Assembly (NCBI GenBank): GCA_030642585.1 | Contig: DAOWNN010000153.1 | Span: forward strand, 1 to 5,804 | Source of the DNA: Bacteroidota bacterium | GTDB taxonomy: Bacteria; Bacteroidota; Bacteroidia; Bacteroidales; VadinHA17 | DNA length: 5,804 bases | Direction: 5' to 3' | Shown here: positions 1 through 5,804 of the stretch, piece by piece | How positions within the stretch are numbered: position 1 is the stretch's first letter | Layout of the letters: the number at the start of each line of letters is the position of its first letter | The notes under the pieces: model-generated | Seen by the model: only the letters and a program-made list of their open reading frames with translations | The model's database searches: none | Told to the model about the DNA's origin: nothing | Program-made: the position numbers and the translations under genes

Positions 1-2351
1 GCACGAATTGTATGGAAGCTTATTGTGAGCATGGCAATTGCAAATATAAGAACAGTAGTTAATAAGAATGTAACAGGACGCAAGGATGTTCTATAAACAA
101 AATTCTGAAGCCAGTCATTCATCAGGTAAATGGCAATAGGGAAAGCAATGAATATGGCTATCCCAATCAGTATAGTAAACTCACTAATGATCATGGCATT
201 AATACTCCCCACTCCAGCACCCAATACCTTTCTTATTCCTATTTCCTTATTTCTTTGCTCTACTGTATAGGAAGATAATCCAAATAAACCAAGACTTGCT
301 ATGATAATAGTCAGGATTGAAAAGACTCCCAGGATCAAACCTCTTTTTCTATCCTGCTCAAACTGATTCTTAAAATCATCTTCCAGAAAGTTATATTCAA
401 AGGGAACATCAGGAAATAGCTCATTCCATTTCCCTTCTATAAAACTCATTGTACCTGATATGTCTTCATCATTAATCCTGGCATACATAACCCGGCTATT
501 TCTTCTGAACAAGAGTAAATAGGATTCAATTTCACTATAAAGTCCTGTTTGGTTGTAATCTTTCATCAATCCTACAACCCTGGCAACAGGATTGTTATTA
601 TCCTCAATTCCTGCGCCAAGTTGAACTTTTTTCCCAATAGGTTCATCCCAGTTCATTCTCTTTGCAAGGGTTTCATTAATAAGAACTCCCGTTGCTGTAT
701 CTGCCATGATATCCCTGCTGAAATCTCTTCCTTCAAGAATAGTAATTCCCATTGTCTCAATAAAATCTTCATCGCAAACTCCGATGTTAACCCCTCTTTC
801 ATCCATTCCTTCCGGAGTTTCCATGTTCATGATCACTTTGCCAGAACCTTCTCCAACCCGGGTTGAGGTACCTCCTATACTAATGATTTTAGGATTCGTA
901 AGTAAAGATTCTTTTAAAACATCAAACTGCCTTCTCATGGATCCAGTAGATAGTGTAAGTCGAACCACATTTGATTTTTCAAAACCAATATCCTTGTTTT
1001 TTAAAAACCCAATTTGATCATAAACTACCAGTGTGCTAATAATCATAACCAGGGAAATTGAGAATTGAATGACCACCAGGACTTTTCGAAAAGAAATATT
1101 TTTGTGGAAAGAACTGAATGTACCTTTTAATACCCGCACCGGGTTAAATTTTGAAAGATAAAAAGCCGGGTAACTGCCTCCAACTATGCCCAGGAGAATG
1201 ACAATGCCAACAATTGCCAGAATGATCATAGGATGTGTAAGTACCGACGTTTCCAGAATCTTTCCAGAAATAAAATTAAATTGAGGTATCAACAAGAAAA
1301 CTAACAGGATTGAGAATGAAAGGGAAATGATTGTAAGTGTCATTGATTCGGTAAGAAACTGTATAATAAGGAGTCCCCTGCCCGACCCCGCCACTTTTCT
1401 CAAACCTACTTCTCTGGCTCGCTTTGTTGATCTGGCTGTGGCCAGGTTCATGTAGTTAATACTGGCAATAATTAGCATAAAAAGAATAACAACAATAAAA
1501 ACATATATGTATTGAATGCTACCTGTTGGTTCTGGTTCTCCCTCATATTTTGAATGAAGATGAATCTTTGAAATAGGATCAAGACCATAAACAATTTTTA
1601 TATTGAATTGCTCATAAATATCCGCCATATATTTATCATACATTTCTGTAAGTTTTCCCTCAAACTGTTTATAATCTGTTTTCTCATTCAATAATAAATA
1701 GGTAAAAACCCCAAAATTCCCCCATCCGCCCCCAAATTGGTCAGGTAAAGTATTGCGGGAGATCAAAGCAGAAAACCGGAAGTGAGAATTGCCCGGAACA
1801 TCTTCCATTAGACCGGTGATTATATAGCTCACATCATCTTCTGTTCTAATGGATTGGCCAATCGGGTCACTGTCCCCAAAATAGTTTTGGGCAAAGCTTC
1901 TGGTAACAACCATGGAATTAGGCTCATTTAAAACCAGATCAGGATCTCCTGTAACCAGGTCATAAGTAAAAACATTAAATATTGAGGAGTCAACATAATA
2001 AACATCCTCCTCATAAAACCGAAGGTCATCTTTAATAAACAGGGTATTACCCATTTCAATGAAACGAACATATTCTTCAACTTCAGGATAATCTTCCTTA
2101 ACCGTAGGCGCAAAAGGGATCTGGGCAAAAATCCAGTCAAAAGCATCATCTGGTTCAGAAATGTGAGATACAACACGGTAAATATTCTCTGATTGCTCAT
2201 GGTATTTATCATAACTTAGTTCATCAAGAATATACAGCAAAAGGAATAAGCTGCTGGCAATCCCAATTGTCAGTCCGATAATGTTAAAAATGCTGTAAAA
2301 CAGATCTTTACGAATAATCCTTAAAGCTATTTTAATCAAATTACTAAACAT
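1..2351 (-). CDS. MacB/FtsX-type ABC transporter permease, 3' end cut by window edge
   Basis: Integral inner-membrane permease of the MacB/FtsX family, which works with a separate ATPase to move or extrude substrates or to transmit mechanical force to periplasmic partners; the substrate is not readable here. The frame is open from ATG (2351-2349) to the left edge, 783 codons without a stop. The protein is duplicated. Half one has a membrane segment at about 20-42 followed by DELSYDKYH, a periplasmic MacB_PCD-like domain to about 280, then membrane segments at about 281-303, 328-352 and 368-392. EVGLRKV lies at 314-320 and GGSYPAFYLS at 391-400. Half two has a segment at about 421-446, a second periplasmic domain, then segments at about 670-692, 716-737 and 752-775. 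EIGIRKVLGA lies at 703-712. Family members are usually about 790-800 residues, so only a short tail is missing. The start is supported by the basic N-terminus just before the first segment. No ATPase gene is in the window; it may lie beyond position 1 or elsewhere. The family call is firm, the role is not. Confidence 0.93.
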   Translation of the reverse strand, partial: MFSNLIKIALRIIRKDLFYSIFNIIGLTIGIASSLFLLLYILDELSYDKYHEQSENIYRVVSHISEPDDAFDWIFAQIPFAPTVKEDYPEVEEYVRFIEMGNTLFIKDDLRFYEEDVYYVDSSIFNVFTYDLVTGDPDLVLNEPNSMVVTRSFAQNYFGDSDPIGQSIRTEDDVSYIITGLMEDVPGNSHFRFSALISRNTLPDQFGGGWGNFGVFTYLLLNEKTDYKQFEGKLTEMYDKYMADIYEQFNIKIVYGLDPISKIHLHSKYEGEPEPTGSIQYIYVFIVVILFMLIIASINYMNLATARSTKRAREVGLRKVAGSGRGLLIIQFLTESMTLTIISLSFSILLVFLLIPQFNFISGKILETSVLTHPMIILAIVGIVILLGIVGGSYPAFYLSKFNPVRVLKGTFSSFHKNISFRKVLVVIQFSISLVMIISTLVVYDQIGFLKNKDIGFEKSNVVRLTLSTGSMRRQFDVLKESLLTNPKIISIGGTSTRVGEGSGKVIMNMETPEGMDERGVNIGVCDEDFIETMGITILEGRDFSRDIMADTATGVLINETLAKRMNWDEPIGKKVQLGAGIEDNNNPVARVVGLMKDYNQTGLYSEIESYLLLFRRNSRVMYARINDEDISGTMSFIEGKWNELFPDVPFEYNFLEDDFKNQFEQDRKRGLILGVFSILTIIIASLGLFGLSSYTVEQRNKEIGIRKVLGAGVGSINAMIISEFTILIGIAIFIAFPIAIYLMNDWLQNFVYRTSLRPVTFLLTTVLIFAIAMLTISFHTIR

Positions 2352-2375
2352 ATTCCTGGTATATAAGGTTTAATG

Positions 2376-2383
2376 CAAATGAA
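2376..2383 (-). promoter_or_regulatory. Weak candidate -7 box for the permease gene
   Basis: On the minus strand this reads TTCATTTG, one mismatch from the Bacteroidota -7 consensus TAnnTTTG. It ends about 25 bp before the permease ATG, a usual distance for a short leader. The permease must have a promoter in this gap because the gene upstream is divergent. No clear -33 TTG/TTTG was found at the right spacing, so this is only a candidate. Confidence 0.25.
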
Positions 2384-2505
2384 TAAAACAGTTTGTTTTT
2401 AAAAAGAAAGGGGAATGACCTTGGGGGAGACCAGATAAAAGTACTAAAAAGCTTCATAGAAAAAGGGAGAATTTATTAAAAAAAGTTAAATGAGTGAGCT
2501 TGAAA

Positions 2506-2575
2506 TTTAAAATGACTTGAATCAAAATTGCTATATTTGTTTTTATTAAGCTTAAATAACTTAAGTCAAATTAAA
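2506..2575. repeat. Imperfect inverted repeat bracketing the haem-operon promoter
   Basis: The left arm at 2506-2518 reads TTTAA-AA-TGACTT and the right arm at 2563-2575 reads AAGTCA-AA-TTAAA. The arms are inverted copies that match at 11 of 13 positions, with the two mismatches together in the middle. They are 44 bp apart and flank the -7 box and the likely start of transcription, as paired operator half-sites might. The region is AT-rich, so chance is a real alternative; the TGACTT/AAGTCA core is the most informative part. Confidence 0.3.
2532..2539 (+). promoter_or_regulatory. -7 promoter box for the haem-binding protein operon
   Basis: TATATTTG matches the Bacteroidota -7 consensus TAnnTTTG exactly. 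It would start transcription near 2546, giving a leader of about 47 nt before the ATG at 2593. A convincing -33 element is missing: the nearest TTGs lie at 2517-2519 (too close) and 2500-2502 (too far). The box sits inside an imperfect inverted repeat (2506-2575) that could be an operator. Confidence 0.5.
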
Positions 2576-2592
2576 TATTAATTTTAAAACAC

Positions 2593-2976
2593 ATGAAAAA
2601 AACACTCTTTTTTAGTTCGCTTGGAATAGTTATGATCCTGGTACTTGGAGCATTTACAGTTTATTCTGAACAAGAAAAAACAATTCCCGGAATCCCTGAA
2701 GATGTAAATCAGATCATCCAGAATCACTGCTATGGGTGTCATAATAATGATGGTAAAAGTGAGGATGCCGTTGAAGATCTCAATTTTGATGAGTGGGAAA
2801 ACTATAACCCGATGAAAAAAACCGGAATACTGAATGATATTTGTGAGGTAGTAACTGAAGGTGAGATGCCTCCTGAAAAGTTTCTGAAAAAATATCCGGA
2901 CAAAAAGCTTAATGATGAGCAGATAAAGCTTATTTGCAACTGGACCAAGACTGCAAACAAAAGGGAATTAAGGTAA
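2593..2976 (+). CDS. Small exported c-type haem-binding protein (Haem_bd-like), short form
   Basis: Predicted periplasmic or membrane-anchored mono-haem protein of 127 residues. A basic N-terminus (MKK) and a hydrophobic stretch at about 5-22 form a signal peptide or anchor. CYGCH at 46-50 is a CxxCH covalent haem c site: C46 and C49 for attachment, H50 as the proximal ligand. NFDEW at 64-68, GEMPP at 90-94 and a C-terminal NWT (116-118) match the layout of the haem-binding domain family seen in the next gene, and M92 is the best candidate distal ligand. Compared with that neighbour, the segment between CxxCH and NFxEW is about 17 residues shorter and lacks the PWY and His-Val part. It has two further cysteines, C84 and C115, absent from the neighbour. 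The ATG is preceded by A/T-rich sequence without a Shine-Dalgarno, as is usual in Bacteroidota. It is the first gene of a likely two-gene operon. The haem site is clear; electron transfer or haem sensing is only inference. Confidence 0.85.
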   Translation: MKKTLFFSSLGIVMILVLGAFTVYSEQEKTIPGIPEDVNQIIQNHCYGCHNNDGKSEDAVEDLNFDEWENYNPMKKTGILNDICEVVTEGEMPPEKFLKKYPDKKLNDEQIKLICNWTKTANKRELR

Positions 2977-2993
2977 TTTCAAGCTATAATTTT

Positions 2994-3467
2994 GTGAAGA
3001 AAACTATTTTAATCATTCTGGCACTCCTGCTAATATTCTTTGCCGGAGCACAGTTTTTTCAGCCTGATAAAAATGAAGGGGAAAGGAATATTGAAACCGG
3101 TTTATTTCAGACAGCCGTAGTAAATGACCAAATTAAAGCCCTCCTTACTACAAGCTGTTATGATTGTCACTCCAACAGCACCAATTACCCATGGTATAGT
3201 AAAGTGTTTCCGGTATCATGGTATTTATATGATCATGTAAAAGTCGGAAAAGAAGCATTGAATTTTTCTGAATGGGGGACCTACACTGATAATGAGAAGA
3301 TCAGTCAGCTGGTAGATATTGGTGAAACTGTATCTGATGGTGAAATGCCCCTGAGATCCTTCCTGATCATTCATAAGGAGGCCAAACTTTCAAATGATGA
3401 AATCCAGAAGATTGTGAACTGGACCGAGCAGGAAGGAATGAGGATCATGGAGGTACCCACACAATAA
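2994..3467 (+). CDS. Exported haem-binding domain protein (Haem_bd family), full form
   Basis: Predicted mono-haem c-type protein of 157 residues, anchored in or exported across the inner membrane by a hydrophobic N-terminus (about 4-22). The domain carries the family hallmarks in order: CYDCH (55-59), SNSTNYPWY (60-68), DHVKVGK (80-86), NFSEW (90-94), DGEMP (115-119), IIHKEAKLS (125-133) and NWT (142-144). C55 and C58 would bind haem and H59 would be the proximal ligand; M118, H81 and H127 are possible distal ligands. I chose GTG 2994 because it puts MKK-like residues directly before the hydrophobic segment and lies 17 bp after the upstream stop. The other option, TTG at 2934, would overlap the upstream gene by 43 bp and add 20 polar residues. 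No in-frame ATG occurs before M118. It is a tandem paralogue of the preceding gene and probably co-transcribed with it. The physiological role is unknown; no oxidase or reductase partner is in the window. Confidence 0.88.
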   Translation: MKKTILIILALLLIFFAGAQFFQPDKNEGERNIETGLFQTAVVNDQIKALLTTSCYDCHSNSTNYPWYSKVFPVSWYLYDHVKVGKEALNFSEWGTYTDNEKISQLVDIGETVSDGEMPLRSFLIIHKEAKLSNDEIQKIVNWTEQEGMRIMEVPTQ

Positions 3468-3523
3468 TTAGCTTTTACTTAATGTGGATCTTACTTAAGG
3501 GCTCTCTTACAAGCAAGCTAATT
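3466..3523. repeat. 9-bp perfect inverted repeat after the haem operon, with internal direct repeats
   Basis: AATTAGCTT (3466-3474) and AAGCTAATT (3515-3523) are perfect inverted copies 40 bp apart, beginning at the stop codon of the second haem gene. Between them TTACTTAA occurs twice in direct orientation (3475-3482 and 3491-3498). A T-rich run follows the right arm but is short. This could be a weak terminator hairpin or a protein-binding site; the long loop argues against an efficient terminator. Confidence 0.3.
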
Positions 3524-3526
3524 TCT

Positions 3527-3534
3527 TACCTTTG
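3527..3534 (+). promoter_or_regulatory. -7 promoter box for ribF
   Basis: TACCTTTG matches the Bacteroidota -7 consensus TAnnTTTG exactly. It predicts a transcription start near 3541 and a leader of about 20 nt to the TTG start at 3561. I found no good -33 TTG at the expected distance. The short leader fits the chosen ribF start. Confidence 0.55.
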
Positions 3535-3560
3535 TCCTATTCTAAACAAATAAATAAGCT

Positions 3561-4502
3561 TTGAAAGTTCATTCCGATCCAGACCATTTTGAAGTCAGAA
3601 AACCTGTAGTTTCGCTGGGGATATTTGATGGAGTACATTCTGGTCATCATGAGATTCTTTCCAGGCTTACATCCCTGGCCAGGGAAGTTTCAGGCGAATC
3701 GGTAATTATTACCTTCTGGCCCCACCCCCGCCAGGTTTTAAATCCGGATGATAATAATCTAAAGTTTCTTTGTACCCTTGAAGAAAAGAAAGTATTGCTT
3801 GAAAAGGCCGGTATCGATCACCTGGTTGTTCTTCCTTTTACACGCACCTTGTCTAACCAGGATGCATGTGAGTTTGTTGAAAATACCCTTGTTAAGAGAT
3901 TTCAAATAAAATACCTGGTACTTGGCTATAATCATCATTTTGGTAAAGACCGGCTTGGCGACTTTAAAACAATAGAAGATTGTGCCACAAAGTTTGGTTT
4001 TAAGGCATTCAAAATGCTTCCAAGGCTGGTGAATGGAGAGAAAGTTAGTTCCACCATCATAAGACAGGCCCTGTGGTCGGGTCAAATTCAGAAAGCAAAT
4101 AGACTCCTGGGTTATGAATTTTTTGTAAATGGGAAAATTGTAGGTGGGAAAATGATTGGTCGAAAAATCGGATTTCCAACAGCCAATGTTACCCCAAAAG
4201 AAAATCATAAATTAATTCCTTCAGATGGCGTTTATGCGGTAAAATTACAAATCAATGGCAATCGATACAAAGGCATGTTAAACATTGGTGTAAGACCAAC
4301 TGTTAATACCTCCAGGATGGTTAAAACCATAGAGGTAAATATTTTTGATTTTTCACAAGACATTTACGGACAGGATGTTACTCTAATTTTTGTGAAAAGA
4401 ATGAGAGATGAAGAAAAGTTTGATGATATTGAAATCCTTGTGGAGCAATTGAAAAAGGACAAAATCAGGGCTCTGGAGATCCTAAAGAACGAGGAGAGGT
4501 AA
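3561..4502 (+). CDS. ribF: Bifunctional riboflavin kinase / FMN adenylyltransferase (FAD synthetase)
   Basis: Cytosolic enzyme that phosphorylates riboflavin to FMN and then adenylates FMN to FAD; 313 residues, the usual length. The N-terminal nucleotidyltransferase half shows GIFDGVHSGHH (20-30), the HxGH-type nucleotide-binding motif, then TFWPHPR (51-57), LGYNHHFGKDRLGD (around 120-135) and VSSTIIRQALWSG before the domain boundary. The C-terminal riboflavin kinase half shows GRKIGFPTANV with PTAN at 206-209 (ATP/Mg binding), GMLNIGVRPT, and EVNIFDF with E258 as the expected catalytic glutamate, followed by DIYG. The start is TTG: an in-frame TAA at 3555-3557 lies one codon upstream, no ATG or GTG precedes the nucleotide-binding motif, and the N-terminal MKV...F...VVSLG pattern fits family members. 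It has its own promoter-like box, so it need not be co-transcribed with the haem genes. All motifs expected for both activities are visible, so it is probably fully active. Confidence 0.97.
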   Translation: MKVHSDPDHFEVRKPVVSLGIFDGVHSGHHEILSRLTSLAREVSGESVIITFWPHPRQVLNPDDNNLKFLCTLEEKKVLLEKAGIDHLVVLPFTRTLSNQDACEFVENTLVKRFQIKYLVLGYNHHFGKDRLGDFKTIEDCATKFGFKAFKMLPRLVNGEKVSSTIIRQALWSGQIQKANRLLGYEFFVNGKIVGGKMIGRKIGFPTANVTPKENHKLIPSDGVYAVKLQINGNRYKGMLNIGVRPTVNTSRMVKTIEVNIFDFSQDIYGQDVTLIFVKRMRDEEKFDDIEILVEQLKKDKIRALEILKNEER

Positions 4503-4515
4503 AGAAATATAAAGT

Positions 4516-4564
4516 GAAAGGGAGTAGATGACAATTGAATGGATGGAACTCGGAACTCCTTTTC
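4516..4564 (+). terminator. Possible terminator stem-loop after ribF
   Basis: GAAAGGGAGT (4516-4525) can pair with ACTCCTTTTC (4555-4564): ten pairs including one G-U, with a 29-nt loop. The stem starts 13 bp after the ribF stop and is followed by a T-rich tract (4571-4580). The loop is long for an intrinsic terminator and contains a GGAACTC direct repeat (4547-4560 region), so the call is tentative. It lies directly before the ahcY promoter box. Confidence 0.3.
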
Positions 4565-4579
4565 TTCATTCTTTTTTCT

Positions 4580-4587
4580 TAACTTTG
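4580..4587 (+). promoter_or_regulatory. -7 promoter box for ahcY
   Basis: TAACTTTG matches the Bacteroidota -7 consensus TAnnTTTG exactly. A transcription start near 4594 would give a leader of about 20 nt before the ATG at 4615, and the leader is very A-rich, as is typical for well-translated Bacteroidota genes. A matching -33 TTG is not evident. Confidence 0.55.
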
Positions 4588-4614
4588 CAATTCGAAAAAA
4601 TAAAGTAAAAAAAT

Positions 4615-5804
4615 ATGGAAATTACAGATACAATGACAGAAAAAATCTCTTATAAAATTAAAGATATTCAGCTGGCTGAATACGGCCGAAAAGAAATTGA
4701 TATTGCTGAAAAAGAAATGCCGGGTCTGATGTCGCTCCGTAAAAAACTGGGAGCATCAAAACCGCTTGCCGGAGCAAGAATTACGGGCTCCTTGCATATG
4801 ACTATCCAGACTGCCGTGTTGATAGAAACCCTTGTTGAGTTGGGTGCTGATGTACGTTGGGCCAGTTGCAATATTTTTTCCACGCAGGATCATGCAGCTG
4901 CAGCTATTGCTGCCACCGGAGTTCCTGTTTTTGCATGGAAGGGAGAAACTCTTGAAGAGTACTGGTGGTGCACTATGCAGGCCCTTTCGTTTCCTGAAGG
5001 GAAAGGCCCCCATCTTATTGTTGATGATGGTGGAGATGCCACTCTGATGTTGCATAAAGGCTTTGAAGCAGAAAACGATCCCTCTATTCTGAATATCAAG
5101 GCTTCAAATAAAGAAGAAGAAATAATCCTTGCACGACTTAAGAAAATCCTGAAAGATGATCCTGACAAATGGCATCGCATGGTACAAGAAATTAAAGGAG
5201 TTTCTGAAGAAACTACCACGGGTGTTCACAGGCTTTACCAAATGAAAGATGCCGGGAAATTGCTCTTGCCTGCTATAAATGTAAATGATTCGGTAACAAA
5301 ATCGAAGTTTGATAATCTTTATGGATGTCGCGAATCTCTTGCAGATGGCATCAAAAGAGCAACTGATGTTATGTTGGCCGGTAAAGTTGTAGTTATATGC
5401 GGCTATGGAGACGTCGGAAAAGGTTCTGCAAAGTCAATGAAATCATATGGAGCAAGGGTTATTGTTACTGAAATTGATCCTATTTGTGCACTTCAGGCGT
5501 CAATGGAAGGATTTGAAGTAAAGACAATTGAAGATTCCCTGGATGAGGGCAATATTTTTGTTACGACTACAGGAAATAAAGACGTGATTACTGCAGATCA
5601 TATGAGTAAAATGAAAGATCAGTCTATTGTCTGCAATATTGGTCATTTTGATAATGAGATACAGGTTGATGAGCTTGAAAACTTCCCGGGAGTTGAAAAA
5701 CTTAACATTAAGCCCCAGGTAGATAAGTACACTTTCCCGGGTGGTAAAAGTATCTTTCTCCTGGCTGAAGGAAGGCTGGTTAATCTGGGATGTGCAACCG
5801 GACA
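4615..5804 (+). CDS. ahcY: Adenosylhomocysteinase (SAH hydrolase), 3' end cut by window edge
   Basis: Cytosolic NAD-dependent enzyme that reversibly splits S-adenosylhomocysteine to homocysteine and adenosine, clearing the inhibitory product of methyl transfer. The frame is open for 396 codons to the right edge; bacterial forms are about 430-475 residues, so the C-terminal tail, which reaches into the partner subunit's NAD site, is outside the window. Visible motifs: SLHMTIQTA (59-67) with H61, CNIFSTQDHAAAA (85-97), VDDGGDAT (136-143), EETTTGVH (198-205) with E199, NDSVTKSKFDNLYGCRE (224-240) with K229, D233 and C238, the NAD-binding GYGDVGKG (263-270), and NIGHFDNEI. These match the catalytic and cofactor residues of characterised enzymes. 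The segment around DDPDKWHRMVQEIKG before EETTTG is the insert typical of the longer bacterial form. ATG 4615 is chosen because it directly follows an A-rich leader; ATG 4633 (residue 7) is a possible alternative. Its own promoter-like box suggests independent transcription. Confidence 0.98.
   Translation, partial: MEITDTMTEKISYKIKDIQLAEYGRKEIDIAEKEMPGLMSLRKKLGASKPLAGARITGSLHMTIQTAVLIETLVELGADVRWASCNIFSTQDHAAAAIAATGVPVFAWKGETLEEYWWCTMQALSFPEGKGPHLIVDDGGDATLMLHKGFEAENDPSILNIKASNKEEEIILARLKKILKDDPDKWHRMVQEIKGVSEETTTGVHRLYQMKDAGKLLLPAINVNDSVTKSKFDNLYGCRESLADGIKRATDVMLAGKVVVICGYGDVGKGSAKSMKSYGARVIVTEIDPICALQASMEGFEVKTIEDSLDEGNIFVTTTGNKDVITADHMSKMKDQSIVCNIGHFDNEIQVDELENFPGVEKLNIKPQVDKYTFPGGKSIFLLAEGRLVNLGCATG

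Larger units (their letters stand above)
2352..2592. other. Divergent intergenic region between permease and haem-protein operon
   Basis: This 241-bp AT-rich gap separates two genes that point away from each other, so it should hold both promoters. I see no gene in it. It contains a purine/G-rich patch at about 2406-2432, a TTTTTAAAAA palindrome at 2396-2405, TTAAGCTTAA at 2546-2555 and ACTTAAGT at 2559-2566. A good plus-strand -7 box (2532-2539) is listed separately, as is a weak minus-strand one (2376-2383). Confidence 0.8.

Noticed and set aside
549..1017. Two overlapping plus-strand open frames of about 100 codons
   Set aside because: They lie entirely antisense to the permease, whose frame is unbroken and family-consistent. 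Their proteins show no recognisable domain.
1928..2212. Minus-strand 94-codon frame inside the permease
   Set aside because: It is an alternate frame of the permease coding strand. The permease frame continues intact through it with a sensible periplasmic domain.
1..2351. Frameshift or pseudogene in the permease
   Set aside because: A manual translation from 2351 to 3 has no stop, and both halves keep their conserved motifs, so the gene is only cut by the window edge.
3468..3560. FMN riboswitch before ribF
   Set aside because: The predicted leader is only about 20 nt and the whole gap is 93 bp. I could not see the conserved multi-helix FMN aptamer segments.
3759..4208. 149-codon minus-strand frame opposite ribF
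   Set aside because: It is antisense to well-conserved ribF motifs, has no promoter or domain, and has a composition that reflects the opposite strand.
4503..4614. SAH riboswitch before ahcY
   Set aside because: The gap is AT-rich with a simple possible stem after ribF and a promoter box close to the start codon. No SAH aptamer core is evident, and the predicted leader is too short.
4668..5219. Several short frames on both strands within ahcY
   Set aside because: They all overlap the conserved SAH hydrolase reading frame and have no features of their own.
1..5804. Mobile element, CRISPR array, tRNA or rRNA
   Set aside because: No transposase, integrase, regularly spaced repeats, cloverleaf or rRNA-like sequence was seen on either strand.

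Overview
The window looks like chromosomal DNA from a member of the Bacteroidota. It is AT-rich. The first gene is a large duplicated MacB/FtsX-type permease of the style common in that phylum, and three of the four transcription units are preceded by a close match to the Bacteroidota -7 promoter element TAnnTTTG. The RibF, AhcY and haem-binding proteins also read like Bacteroidota versions. Order or family cannot be settled from this sequence alone.

Layout. Positions 1-2351 (minus strand) hold an ABC-transporter permease that reads without a break for 783 codons and runs off the left edge, probably only a short way before its stop. A 241-bp divergent intergenic region follows (2352-2592). 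On the plus strand come two small, exported c-type haem-binding paralogues (2593-2976 and 2994-3467), 17 bp apart and likely one operon. Next is ribF, the bifunctional riboflavin kinase/FMN adenylyltransferase (3561-4502, TTG start). Last is ahcY, S-adenosylhomocysteine hydrolase (4615 to the right edge), which lacks its C-terminal NAD-binding tail only because the window ends.

How the genes relate. RibF (FMN/FAD supply) and AhcY (methyl-cycle housekeeping) are core metabolic genes, each with its own promoter-like box, and nothing here ties them functionally. The two haem proteins probably act together at the outer face of the inner membrane or in the periplasm. No partner oxidase, reductase or maturation gene is visible. 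The permease has no ATPase partner in the window.

Novelty. No clear undescribed system is present. The points most worth a second look are the tandem haem-binding pair, in which the first copy lacks the central aromatic/His segment of the second and carries an extra cysteine pair, and an imperfect inverted repeat that brackets the promoter of that pair. The rest is ordinary.
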